From Pseudonocardia kujensis (GTDB lineage Bacteria; Actinomycetota; Actinomycetes; Mycobacteriales; Pseudonocardiaceae), in the NCBI RefSeq assembly GCF_021283305.1, contig NZ_JAJSOK010000042.1, positions 1 to 62,365 of the forward strand: DNA of 62,365 bases, in the 5' to 3' direction. Positions 8,298 to 16,894 of the stretch are shown here, in pieces (position 1 is the first letter of the stretch; every line of letters starts with the position of its first letter). The notes under the pieces were generated by a model that did no database searches, was not told the origin of the DNA, and was given only the letters and a program-made list of their open reading frames with translations. Position numbers and translations under genes: made by a program.

Positions 8298-9820
8298 GAC
8301 CCCGCCCCCGCGAGTCCGTCGGCGGTCATGTCCGCTCCTTCCATCACCAGGTCGAGCACCCGGTGCTCGTCGAGCTCGGCGGCCGGGCCCGCGTGCACGA
8401 TCCGGCCCTCCCGCACGACGAGCACCCGGTCGGCCAGCCCCAGCACCTCGGGCACCTCGCTGGACACCAGCACCACCGCGACGCCCTCGCCCGCGAGCCG
8501 GCGGACCAGCGCGTAGATCTCGCTGCGGGCGCCGACGTCGACGCCGCGGGTGGGCTCGTCGAGCAGCAGCACCGTGCAGCCGTGCAGCAGCCACCGGGCC
8601 AGGACGACCTTCTGCTGGTTACCGCCGGAGAGCGTGCGGGCGGGACGGCGCGGGTCGGCGGGGCGGACGTCGAGCTGCGCGGTGACCACGCCGGCGTCGG
8701 CCAGCTCGGCCTCGCCGCCGAGGAAACCGCCGCGGGCGAACCGGCGCAGGGAGGCCAGGGAGACGTTGCGCATCACCGGCTCGTCGAGCAGCAGCGCCTG
8801 GGTCTTCCGCTCCTCGGGGCACAGGCCCAGCCCCGCCCGCACCGCGGCGGGCACCGACCCGCGCGGCAGCGCCCGGCCGCGCACCCGGACCCCGCCGGTG
8901 TCCGCGCGCCGGGCGCCGTAGATCGTCTCGAGGATCTCCGAGCGGCCCGAGCCGACCAGGCCGGCAAGGCCCACCACCTCGCCCGCCCGCACGGTGAACG
9001 CGACGTCGGCGAACTCGCCCGCGCGCCCCAGGCCGTCGACCTCGAGGACGACCTCGCCCGCCGGGCCGGTCGACGGCGGGAACACGTACTCGAGCGCGCG
9101 GCCGGTCATCAGCCGGATGACGTCGGCGGTCGGGGTGGTCCGGGCGGGGAGGTTCCGGGCGACCGTCCGGCCGTCCTTCAGCACGGTCACCCGGTCGCCG
9201 ATCTCGCGGATCTCCTCCAGGCGGTGCGAGATGTAGACGACGGCGACGCCGTCCGCGGTGAGCTCGCGGATGACGCGGAAGAGGTTGCGCACCTCCTCGG
9301 GATCGAGCACGGCCGAGGGCTCGTCCATCACGATCAGCCGGGCGTCACGCGCCAGTGCGCGGGCCATGCCGACGATCTGCTGGCCCGCGGCGGACAGCTC
9401 GCCGAGCTCGCGGCGCGGCGGGATCTCCGGGTGGCCGAGGCGCGCCAGCAGCCGGCGGGCGGTCTTCTCGGCGTCCCGGGGGCGGGTGAACCCGAGCCGG
9501 GCGGGCTCGTGGCCCAGCACGACGTTCTCCGCGACCGACAGGCCCGGGACCAGGTCGAGCTCCTGGTGGATGGTGGCGATGCCGGCGGCGTCGGCGGCGT
9601 GCGGCGAGCCGAAGGCGACCGGCGCGCCGGCCCAGGTGATCGCGCCGGCGTCCGGACGGTGGGCGCCGGCCAGCACCTTGATCAGGGTCGACTTGCCGGC
9701 CCCGTTCTGCCCGAGCAGGCAGTGCACCTCGCCGGCCGCGACGTCGAGATCCACACCGTCGAGCGCGCGCACGCCGGGGAACGTCTTCACGATCCCGCGC
9801 ATCGTCAGCAGTGACGCCAC
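8294..9820 (-). CDS. Sugar ABC transporter ATP-binding protein (RbsA type, two ATPase domains)
   Basis: 508 residues from GTG at 9820; an ATG at 9802 is the alternative. Both halves carry nucleotide-binding motifs: Walker A GQNGAGKST, signature LSAAGQQ and Walker B LIVMDEPSA in the first, and a degenerate Walker A (GLVGSGRSE), LSGGNQQK and LLLDEPT in the second. This tandem arrangement is standard for carbohydrate-uptake type 2 ATPases. It is the first gene of the minus-strand operon and diverges from the ROK regulator gene across an 83-bp gap. Confidence 0.9.
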   Translation of the reverse strand: MASLLTMRGIVKTFPGVRALDGVDLDVAAGEVHCLLGQNGAGKSTLIKVLAGAHRPDAGAITWAGAPVAFGSPHAADAAGIATIHQELDLVPGLSVAENVVLGHEPARLGFTRPRDAEKTARRLLARLGHPEIPPRRELGELSAAGQQIVGMARALARDARLIVMDEPSAVLDPEEVRNLFRVIRELTADGVAVVYISHRLEEIREIGDRVTVLKDGRTVARNLPARTTPTADVIRLMTGRALEYVFPPSTGPAGEVVLEVDGLGRAGEFADVAFTVRAGEVVGLAGLVGSGRSEILETIYGARRADTGGVRVRGRALPRGSVPAAVRAGLGLCPEERKTQALLLDEPVMRNVSLASLRRFARGGFLGGEAELADAGVVTAQLDVRPADPRRPARTLSGGNQQKVVLARWLLHGCTVLLLDEPTRGVDVGARSEIYALVRRLAGEGVAVVLVSSEVPEVLGLADRVLVVREGRIVHAGPAAELDEHRVLDLVMEGADMTADGLAGAGS

Positions 9821-9903
9821 GGGGGAAACGTAGAAGCGTTGACCAGCGCCGTACAACGACCGAATAATGCCGCTTCACGCTGTTTATCGGACGATATCGG
9901 GGC
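9821..9903. promoter_or_regulatory. Divergent control region between sugar operon and ROK regulator
   Basis: This 83-bp gap separates two divergent starts and is AT-richer than its surroundings around 9860-9900. It contains a loose inverted repeat, CGAATAA at about 9861 against TTTATCG at about 9884, matching at 5 of 7 positions. By analogy with ROK repressors, this is the expected operator. The match is imperfect and was judged by eye. Confidence 0.4.
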
Positions 9904-11199
9904 GTGACGATGGCGTTGCCGCACTCGACCGCACCCCGGGCCCCGCTGCCCGGGCCCACCCTGCTGCCGCCGTTGCGGCTGAGCGCCCCGTCCCAGTCCG
10001 GGCGCATCGTCCCGGCGCTGCTGCTCAGCACGGTCGCCCGGCTGGTCGCGTCGGACACCGCGGTGAGCAAGGCCGACCTCGTCGCCGCGACCGGCCTGGC
10101 CAGGACCACTGTGAGCACCGCGGTCGACGAGCTGCTCGCCGGCGGCCTCCTCCGCTTCGACGGGCTGCGACCGACGGCCGGCCGGGGGCGCCCCGCCGAG
10201 CGGCTCGCGCTCGCGGCGGAGGGCGGTCAGGTGCTGCTCGCCGACGTCGGCGCGCGGGGCGCGCACCTCGCCGTGACCGACCTCAGCCAGCGGGTGCTCG
10301 CGCACGCGCACGTCGACCTCGACGTCACGGACGGGCCGGACACGGTGCTCCGGACGGTGGAGACGCAGCTCACCCGGCTCCGCGGCGACTCGACCGTTCC
10401 GGCCCGGGCCGTCGTGATCGGCCTGCCCGGGCCGGTCGACAACCATCTCGGGATCCCGGTGCGGCCGCCGATCATGCCCGGCTGGCACGCCTACCCCGTG
10501 ACCACGCGGCTCCGGCAGACCTTCGGCTGCCCGGCGGTGCTGGAGAACGACGTGAACCTGCGCGCGCTCGGCGAGGCCCGCGCGCTGCCGGCCGACCAGG
10601 TCCCGCTGCTGTTCGTGAAGATCGGGACCGGCATCGGCGGCGGGCTCGTGACCGGCGGCGGCTCACTGCACCACGGCGCCGACGGGGCGGCGGGCGACAT
10701 CGGACACGTCCGGGTCCGCGGGGCGCCCGACGACGCGTGCGTCTGCGGCAACGTCGGGTGCATCGAGGCCGTCGCCTCGGCCGGGGCCATCGCGCGCCGC
10801 CTCGGCCACCGCGACGCCGCGCCGTCGATCGCCGACCTGCGGGCGATGCTCGGGCGCGGCGACGCGCGCGCGGTCGCGGCGGTGCGCGAGGCGGCCGGGC
10901 TGATCGGCGAGCTGGTGGCGACGCTCGTGCACCTCTACAACCCGGCCCGGGTGACCATCGGCGGCTCCCTCACCGCCGCCAGCGACGAGCTGCTCGCCGG
11001 GGTCCGCAGCGTGGTCTACCAGCGCGCGCTACCCCTCGCAACGCGCAACCTGGTGCTGACCAACAGCGTGCTCGGCGAGTACGCGGGCGTCGCCGGCGCC
11101 ACCGTCCTCGGCATCGAGCGGGTGCTCTCCGCCGAGTCCATCGGCCTCCTCCTCCCCGCCCCCCGACCCGCTCTCCCTCCCGCGGGTCGCGAGCACTGA
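9904..11199 (+). CDS. ROK family transcriptional regulator
   Basis: 431 residues. Residues ~40-95 form a winged helix-turn-helix (KADLVAATGLARTTVSTAVDELLAGG). The ROK sugar-kinase-like domain follows, with the VKIGTGIGGGLVTGGG glycine-rich motif and the ROK zinc-binding cysteine motif (CVCGNVGC). It is most likely the repressor of the divergent sugar ABC/dehydrogenase operon and is released by the sugar or its phosphate. Its final codons (Gly-Arg-Glu-His-stop) are formed from the first unit of the 22-bp repeat array that follows. Start GTG at 9904 or ATG at 9910. Confidence 0.88.
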   Translation: MTMALPHSTAPRAPLPGPTLLPPLRLSAPSQSGRIVPALLLSTVARLVASDTAVSKADLVAATGLARTTVSTAVDELLAGGLLRFDGLRPTAGRGRPAERLALAAEGGQVLLADVGARGAHLAVTDLSQRVLAHAHVDLDVTDGPDTVLRTVETQLTRLRGDSTVPARAVVIGLPGPVDNHLGIPVRPPIMPGWHAYPVTTRLRQTFGCPAVLENDVNLRALGEARALPADQVPLLFVKIGTGIGGGLVTGGGSLHHGADGAAGDIGHVRVRGAPDDACVCGNVGCIEAVASAGAIARRLGHRDAAPSIADLRAMLGRGDARAVAAVREAAGLIGELVATLVHLYNPARVTIGGSLTAASDELLAGVRSVVYQRALPLATRNLVLTNSVLGEYAGVAGATVLGIERVLSAESIGLLLPAPRPALPPAGREH

Positions 11200-11350
11200 C
11201 ACCGCGAGTCGCGAGCATTGGCACCGCGAGTCGCGAGCATTGACACCGCGAGTCGCGAGCTCTGACTCCGCGAGTCGGGAGGTCCTGCATCTCGCGACTC
11301 GCGGCGCAGGAGCTCCCGACTCGCGGTGCAGGAGCTCCCGACTCGCGCGA
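11181..11350. repeat. 22-bp-period palindromic tandem repeat array (family 1, locus 1)
   Basis: Units of CGCGAGTCGCGAG plus a 9-bp variable part begin at 11181, 11203, 11225 and 11247, then a shorter one near 11268. Further cores in the opposite orientation (CTCGCGACTCGCG) fill 11291-11350. The core is a near-perfect inverted repeat (CGCGA-G-TCGCG). The array fills the gap between convergent genes, from the last codons of the ROK gene up to the sugC stop. It may act as a bidirectional terminator or a protein-binding array. Confidence 0.85.
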
Positions 11351-11355
11351 GGGCC

Positions 11356-12555
11356 TCAGACGGTGGCGGGGGCGGCCTCGCTCGTCGTCAGGTTCTTGCC
11401 GGTCTTGGGGTCGAAGACCTGCAGCTTCGAGGTGTCCACCCACACGTCGACGGACTGGCCCTCACGGGCCGAGGACGTGGCGGACAGCCGGGTGACCAGC
11501 TGGCCCGCGTCGCCGCCCGGAACGTCGGCGGTACCGGCGTCGGCGGCCAGCTCGGCGAGCTCGTCCGAGGTCGCCTGCTCCTCCACGCTGAAGTAGGCGA
11601 ACTTGTCCGAGCCCATCGACTCCAGGACGTCGACCTGGGCGGTGAAGGTGGAGCCCTGGTGGCGGATGCCCTCGTCGATCAGGGCGGAGTCCTCGAAGTG
11701 CTCCGGCCGGATGCCGACGATCACGTCCCGCTCGGCGCCCGACGCGGACAGCGTCTGCCGCAGCTGGTCGGACAACGCAAGGTCACCGAGGGCCGTGCGG
11801 AGCGAGTCGTCCTCCAGCCGCGCCGGCAGGAAGTTCATGGCCGGCGAGCCGATGAACCCGGCGACGAACAGGTTGGCCGGGTTGTCGTACAGGTGCTGCG
11901 GCGAGCCGATCTGCTGCACCACACCGCTGCGCATGACGACGATCCGGTCCCCGAGCGTCATGGCCTCGGTCTGGTCGTGCGTGACGTAGACCGTGGTCGT
12001 CTCCAGCCGCTGCTGCAGCTTGGAGACCATCGTCCGCATCTGGACGCGCAGCTTGGCGTCGAGGTTCGACAGCGGCTCGTCCATGAGGAAGGCCTTGGGG
12101 CTGCGGACGATCGCGCGCCCCATCGCCACGCGCTGCCGCTGGCCGCCGGACATGTTGGCGGGCTTGCGGTCCAGGTGCTGGGTGAGGTCGAGGATCTTCG
12201 CCGCGTCGGTGACCTTGCGGTCGATCTCCGCCTTGTCGACCTTGGCCAGCTTGAGCGGGAAGGCCATGTTCTCCCGCACCGTCATGTGCGGGTAGAGCGC
12301 GTAGGACTGGAACACCATGGCGATGTCCCGGTCCTTCGGCGCGCGCTCGTTCATGCGCTGGCCGCCGATGCGCAGCTCGCCGTCGGAGATGTCCTCGAGC
12401 CCGGCGATCATGTTGAGGGTCGTGGACTTCCCGCAGCCGGAGGGCCCGACGAGGATGATGAACTCGCCGTCGGCGATCTCGATGTTGACGTCGTCGGCGC
12501 CGAGGGTGCCGTCGGGGTACCGCTTGTAGACGTGGTCCAGGACGATGTCGGCCAT
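11356..12555 (-). CDS. sugC: Trehalose ABC transporter ATP-binding protein SugC (UgpC/MsmK type)
   Basis: 399 residues. The N-terminal ATPase domain has Walker A GPSGCGKST, Q-loop VFQSYALYPHMT, signature MSGGQRQRVAMGRA and Walker B AFLMDEPLSNLDAK, followed by a TOBE-type C-terminal regulatory domain. It energises import by the SugA/SugB channel. It is the last gene of lpqY-sugA-sugB-sugC, the same order as the mycobacterial trehalose recycling importer. Acidic and alanine-rich inserts near the C-terminus (~345-375) are not typical of UgpC proteins. Confidence 0.88.
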   Translation of the reverse strand: MADIVLDHVYKRYPDGTLGADDVNIEIADGEFIILVGPSGCGKSTTLNMIAGLEDISDGELRIGGQRMNERAPKDRDIAMVFQSYALYPHMTVRENMAFPLKLAKVDKAEIDRKVTDAAKILDLTQHLDRKPANMSGGQRQRVAMGRAIVRSPKAFLMDEPLSNLDAKLRVQMRTMVSKLQQRLETTTVYVTHDQTEAMTLGDRIVVMRSGVVQQIGSPQHLYDNPANLFVAGFIGSPAMNFLPARLEDDSLRTALGDLALSDQLRQTLSASGAERDVIVGIRPEHFEDSALIDEGIRHQGSTFTAQVDVLESMGSDKFAYFSVEEQATSDELAELAADAGTADVPGGDAGQLVTRLSATSSAREGQSVDVWVDTSKLQVFDPKTGKNLTTSEAAPATV

Positions 12556-12559
12556 CGGG

Positions 12560-13462
12560 TTATCCCTTCACTGCGCCGGAGGTCAGCCCGGCGACGATCC
12601 GGCGCTGGAAGAACAGCACGAAGACGATGATCGGAATGGTGAGCAGCACGGCCGCGGCCGCGATCGAGCCGGTCGGCTCGGCGAACTGCGAGGCGCCGGT
12701 GAAGTTCGCGATCGCCACCGTCGCCGTCTGCGAGCGGCTCGTCGACGTCAGCGAGATCGCGAACAGGAAGTCGTTCCAGCAGAAGATGAACACGAGGATC
12801 GCCGTGGTGAACACGCCCGGCGCGGCCAGCGGGACGATGACCGAGCGGAAGGCCTGCAGCGGCGTGGCGCCGTCCATCTTGGCCGCCTTCTCCAGCTCCC
12901 ACGGGATCTCCCGGAAGAAGGCGGAGAGCGTGTAGATCGCCAGCGGCAGCGCGAACGTGATGTACGGCAGGATCAGCCCGATCCAGGTGTCGAAGATGCC
13001 GATCCCGCGGAAGATGTCGAACAGCGGGCTGACCAGCGAGATCTGCGGGAACATCGCGATCAGCAGCGAGACGCCGACGAGGACCTTCTTGCCCGGGAAG
13101 TCCAGCCGGGCGATGGCGTAGGCCGCCATGGTCCCGATGACGACGGCGAGCACCGTGGAGATCAGCGCGATGCCGATGGAGTTCCGCAATGCCGCCGTGA
13201 ACAGGCCGATCTGGAAGATCTGGGCGTAGTTGTCGAGCGTCCAGCTGCGCGGGAAGAAGTTCCCGTCCGTGATCGTGTCGGTGGTCTTGAAGCTCAGCGA
13301 CAGGATCCACAGCACCGGCACCAGCGCGTAGAGCAGCACGACCAGGTCGGCGACCGCCCACCAGGTCTTCTTCTGCCCCTCGGACATGCCCGCGCCCTTG
13401 GACGAGCCCTTCGCCGGGGCGGCCGGTCGGGACTCCACCGCTGGGCTGATCGTGCTGGCCAT
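12560..13462 (-). CDS. sugB: Trehalose ABC transporter permease SugB (MalG type)
   Basis: 300 residues from ATG at 13462, sharing one base with the sugA stop (TGATG). After a ~30-residue cytoplasmic N-terminus there are six hydrophobic segments. The EAA loop (EKAAKMDGATPLQAFRSVIVP) for contact with the ATPase is present at about 196-216. It is one of the two permease subunits of the trehalose importer. Confidence 0.88.
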   Translation of the reverse strand: MASTISPAVESRPAAPAKGSSKGAGMSEGQKKTWWAVADLVVLLYALVPVLWILSLSFKTTDTITDGNFFPRSWTLDNYAQIFQIGLFTAALRNSIGIALISTVLAVVIGTMAAYAIARLDFPGKKVLVGVSLLIAMFPQISLVSPLFDIFRGIGIFDTWIGLILPYITFALPLAIYTLSAFFREIPWELEKAAKMDGATPLQAFRSVIVPLAAPGVFTTAILVFIFCWNDFLFAISLTSTSRSQTATVAIANFTGASQFAEPTGSIAAAAVLLTIPIIVFVLFFQRRIVAGLTSGAVKG

Positions 13463-14430
13463 CAGCGCTTCCCCTCGTCGGACCCGGGCGCCGCGGCGCC
13501 GAATATCTTGATGAACAGGAACGCGATCAGCGCGACGGCGATGAAGATGAGCACGCTGATCGCCGAGCCGATGCCCAGGTTGAAGGCCTTGAACAGGTTG
13601 TCGTAGCCCAGCATCGACACCGAGCCGGTGCCGTTGGAGCCCTGCGTGAGGATGTAGATGTTGTCGAACACGCGGAAGGCGTCGAGCGTGCGGAACAGCA
13701 GCGCGACCAGGATGGCCGGCTTCATCATCGGCAGGATGATCCGCGTCAGCCGCTGCCACGGACCTGCGCCGTCGACCTGGGCGGCCTTGAGCAGGTCGTC
13801 CGGCACGAGGGCGAGGCCCGCCATCAACAGCAGCGCCATGAACGGCGTGGTCTTCCAGACCTCGGCCAGGATGATCAGCAGGATCGCCGACACCTGCCCG
13901 GTCAGCGGCGCGGCGCCCTCGGGCAGCATCGCCGCCAGGTAGCCCTTGTCCGGCGTCCAGGCGAACTGCCAGCTGAAGGCCGCGACGACCGTGACGATGC
14001 CGTACGGGATGAGCACGACGGTCCTGGTCAGGCCGCGCCCGACGATCGTGCGGTGCATGACCAGCGCCAACGCCAGGCCGAGCACGAACTCGATCGCCAC
14101 CGAGACGATCGTGATGATCATCGTGACCAGGAAGGCGCGCCACCAGTACTCCGACGTGAGCACGGCGGCGTAGTTGGCGAACCCGGCGAACGCGCGGTCG
14201 GCCGGGAACCGCAGGTCGTAGCGCTGGAAGGACAGCCAGATCGCGTAGACGATCGGGTACGCCGTGACCGCGACCATGATGATCGCGGCGGGCGCGCAGA
14301 GCAGGAGCCCGAGCCGGCGCTCGGCCTTCTTGCCCTCCGACAGCGCCGGCTTGCCCTTCCGGTGCGCCCCGCCCTGCTGCTCGGTCTGCTGTGTCGTCGA
14401 GGCCGCGAGGGCCCCGCTGTCGATGCTCAC
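13462..14430 (-). CDS. sugA: Trehalose ABC transporter permease SugA (MalF type)
   Basis: 322 residues with six transmembrane segments and an EAA loop (KAAQVDGAGPWQRLTRIILP). The region VTAYPIVYAIWLSFQRYDL and the C-terminal IKIFGAAAPGS strongly recall mycobacterial SugA. It pairs with SugB to form the channel. Its start overlaps the lpqY stop by ATGA, so the four genes are one tightly coupled operon. Confidence 0.9.
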   Translation of the reverse strand: MSIDSGALAASTTQQTEQQGGAHRKGKPALSEGKKAERRLGLLLCAPAAIIMVAVTAYPIVYAIWLSFQRYDLRFPADRAFAGFANYAAVLTSEYWWRAFLVTMIITIVSVAIEFVLGLALALVMHRTIVGRGLTRTVVLIPYGIVTVVAAFSWQFAWTPDKGYLAAMLPEGAAPLTGQVSAILLIILAEVWKTTPFMALLLMAGLALVPDDLLKAAQVDGAGPWQRLTRIILPMMKPAILVALLFRTLDAFRVFDNIYILTQGSNGTGSVSMLGYDNLFKAFNLGIGSAISVLIFIAVALIAFLFIKIFGAAAPGSDEGKR

Positions 14431-15821
14431 GGGACCAGCCCTTCGGAGTTCTGCGCGCGGACGATCTGGTCGGCGAGCTCGGCCGGGACCGCCGCGGGGT
14501 CGATGTCCGCGGGCGGGTTGAGCTGGTCCGAGATCACGATCGAGATGCTCTGGTAGGCCGGGGTCTTGGGCCGCACGCCCGCGTTGTCCAACGACTCCTT
14601 GATGGCCTGCCAGGCCGGGTACTCCTGCTGGAAGGACGGGTCAGAGTACAGCGCCTCCAGCGTCGGCGGGACGCCGCCGTCGACGGCGTTGCGCAGCTGG
14701 TTCTGCCGGTTGCGCAGACACTGCACGGCCTCGAACGCCAGGTCCTTGTGCAGCGACGTGCTGCTCACACCCAGGTTCAGGCCGCCGATGGTGACCTTGG
14801 CGGGCTCGCCCGGGTTCACCGACGGGTACGGCGCCCACTTGAACACGTCGACGACCTGGCGTCCGGTGTCCGTCGCGGCGGGCCTGCCCTGCTCGTCGAT
14901 GAAGGTGCCGCCACCGCCGCCGTCCGGCGGCGGAGTGTTGATCGAGGCGTAGACGAACGGGTAGTTGATCTGGAACGCGGCGGTGCCGGCCTCCATCGCC
15001 AACCGGCCGTCGTTCTCCTTGGCCACCGACAACGACGGGTCCGACGCCGGCGACGCCGCCACCCGCTTCATGATCGCCGCGGCCTTCTCCGCGTCGCCCG
15101 AGCCGGGCTGCTCGGCGATGAGGACCTTGCCGTTCTCGTCGACGATCTGGCTGCCGGCGCTGTTGACCAGCGTGTTGAACCAGACGGTGAGGCCCTCGTA
15201 CTGGGCGCCCTGGACCTCGATGTAGGAGGGCAGGCCCTTCTGGTGCAGCTCCTCGGACATCTGGATCATCTCGTCCCACGTCTTCGGCGGGGTGGGCACG
15301 AGATCCGAGCGGTACCAGAGGATCTGGGTGTTGGTGTTCAACGGGGCCGCCCACAGGTCGCCCTGGTAGGTGCCGGTCTCGAGCGGGCCGGCGAGCGTGC
15401 CCTGCTCGACCTGCGCGCGGACGTCCGGCGGGAACTTCTCCAGCCAGCCGGCCTTGGCGAACTCCGCGGTCCAGGTGACGTCGATGCCCACGATGTCGAC
15501 GGCGGTGTCGCCCGCGACGAGCCGGCGGGCCAGCTGGAGCCGCTGGTCGTCCGCGCCCTTGGGGAGGGTCTGCTGGGCGATCGTGTACCGGCCGTTCGCC
15601 GCCGCGGTGCAGTCCTTCGCGGCCTCGGCGTACTGGGTCGCGCCGTCGGCCGGGGTGTAGAAGTTCAGCGTCGGCGGCCCGGCCGCCTCGGCCCCGCAGC
15701 CGGCCAGCATCGCCGCGGTGAGCACCGCACCGCCCGCGGCCGCCCAGCGGCCCCGCCCGCGACGCCGTCTGCGGCGCCGCACGTCGGTTCCCCCGCCCCT
15801 CGTGCCCGGCGGCTGCCCCAT
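14427..15821 (-). CDS. lpqY: Trehalose-binding lipoprotein LpqY
   Basis: 464 residues from ATG at 15821, which has GGGAGG five bases upstream; a GTG at 15782 with GGGGGA is an alternative start. An Arg-rich n-region, a hydrophobic stretch and a lipobox (MLAGC) mark a lipoprotein. The mature part has the solute-binding protein family 1 fold; LNFYTPADGATQYAEAAKDC and IDVTWTAEFAKAGWL resemble LpqY of mycobacteria. It captures trehalose outside the membrane, including trehalose released during cell-envelope remodelling in mycolic-acid bacteria. It is the first gene of the importer operon. Confidence 0.85.
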   Translation of the reverse strand: MGQPPGTRGGGTDVRRRRRRRGRGRWAAAGGAVLTAAMLAGCGAEAAGPPTLNFYTPADGATQYAEAAKDCTAAANGRYTIAQQTLPKGADDQRLQLARRLVAGDTAVDIVGIDVTWTAEFAKAGWLEKFPPDVRAQVEQGTLAGPLETGTYQGDLWAAPLNTNTQILWYRSDLVPTPPKTWDEMIQMSEELHQKGLPSYIEVQGAQYEGLTVWFNTLVNSAGSQIVDENGKVLIAEQPGSGDAEKAAAIMKRVAASPASDPSLSVAKENDGRLAMEAGTAAFQINYPFVYASINTPPPDGGGGGTFIDEQGRPAATDTGRQVVDVFKWAPYPSVNPGEPAKVTIGGLNLGVSSTSLHKDLAFEAVQCLRNRQNQLRNAVDGGVPPTLEALYSDPSFQQEYPAWQAIKESLDNAGVRPKTPAYQSISIVISDQLNPPADIDPAAVPAELADQIVRAQNSEGLVP

Positions 15822-16028
15822 TCCGGCCTCCCGTTCCGTCGACGCGCAGGCGCCGGTAGGGACGCGGCGGCGCAGCATCGCACAGTCGTGTGACCCCGAT
15901 CACGTGGAGCGATCGGTAGGGGAAACCTATGTCGGGTCCGGGCACCCCGCAATCCGAGATGGCGGCAGTGACCAAGCCGAGACCTGATCAGACCGAAATG
16001 GACACCAACGGACGAGTCCGGCTTGCGC

Positions 16029-16550
16029 TCAGGCGCCCGCGGCGGTACCCATCGCCAGCTTGGCCAGCAGCTCGCGGGCCTTCTCGGCGTTGCGCGGCTG
16101 GCACAGCACGTCGTACCGGCCGGCGACCATCTGGCTCGACGAGGTGAAGTCCCGGCGACCGCGGGTGCCCCAGTACTGGGCCGCCGCGAAGGCGAGGCCG
16201 AACACGATGCCGCCGAGCAGGGCGACCACGATTCGGACGATGCCACCGCCCCCGGTGCTGAACAGGCTGAGCAGCAGGCCCACGAACAGACCGAACCAGG
16301 CGCCGGACGCCGCGCCCGACAGGAGCACACGACCCCAGGTGAGCCGCCCGACGATCCGCTCGACGAGCATCAGGTCGACGCCGACGATCGTCACGTCCCG
16401 CACGGGGAAGTCGCTGTCGGCGAGGTGGTCGACCGCCCGCTGCGCCTCCTCGTAGGTGGCGTACGAGCCGACCGGCCAACCGGTGGGCGGGGTGGGCAGG
16501 TTGGGCAGGCCCGGTGCGGGCTGTCCGCTTCCGCCGAACGGGGTGGTCAC
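16029..16550 (-). CDS. General stress protein 17M-like membrane protein
   Basis: 173 residues. A Pro/Gly-rich N-terminus is followed by a YflT/GSP17M-like region (ATYEEAQRAVDHLADSDFPVRDVTIVGVDL) and then two hydrophobic segments (~85-130) rich in Gly and Ala. The C-terminus is soluble. The same family sits next to lpqY in mycobacteria (Rv1234), so the neighbourhood is conserved. Its biochemical role is unknown. Confidence 0.8.
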   Translation of the reverse strand: MTTPFGGSGQPAPGLPNLPTPPTGWPVGSYATYEEAQRAVDHLADSDFPVRDVTIVGVDLMLVERIVGRLTWGRVLLSGAASGAWFGLFVGLLLSLFSTGGGGIVRIVVALLGGIVFGLAFAAAQYWGTRGRRDFTSSSQMVAGRYDVLCQPRNAEKARELLAKLAMGTAAGA

Positions 16551-16850
16551 GGGCTCTCTCCTCGGTACGGCCGACTGGACACCTCGGACATCTCGGTGCC
16601 CATGGTGTCAACGACCGGGACCGCGCCGAAGTGCCCTCCGCGCTGGTCACGATAGAGGCACACCGCCTGCAGCGCTGCCACCACGCCCATGATCACCGCG
16701 CCGGACCCCGGTTCGGCCGGCGTCGTGGCCGTCCGAGGTCACCCCCGGCGTACGTCGGTCGGCCGAGTCGGGTCGTTCGGAGGTGTGCCCGCACGACGCG
16801 AACGTCGGCCCTGGGATCCGGGGGACGCACGGAAAAGGCCTGGCAAAGGC
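16551..16850. other. Intergenic region without a supported gene
   Basis: About 300 bp upstream of the stress-protein start and downstream of the acyl-CoA dehydrogenase terminator. The overlapping open frames are Arg/Pro/Gly-rich and lack a ribosome-binding site. The part nearest 16550 presumably carries the stress-protein promoter, but I could not place one. Confidence 0.5.
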
Positions 16851-16882
16851 GGACGGCGCCTCCCGGGCGGGAGACGCCGTCC
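16851..16882 (-). terminator. Hairpin terminator after acyl-CoA dehydrogenase gene
   Basis: GGACGGCG at 16851-16858 pairs with CGCCGTCC at 16875-16882. An inner CTCCC/GGGAG extends the stem after a single mismatch, with a loop of about 4 bases. It lies 12 bases beyond the dehydrogenase stop and has no U-run, as is common in high-GC actinobacteria. Confidence 0.75.
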
Positions 16883-16894
16883 GCACGAGCGGGC

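Noticed and set aside
3989..9820. Defined myo-inositol operon (iol)
   Set aside because: The gene families fit, but iolC, iolD and iolB hallmark genes are missing, so only a general sugar or polyol role is supported.
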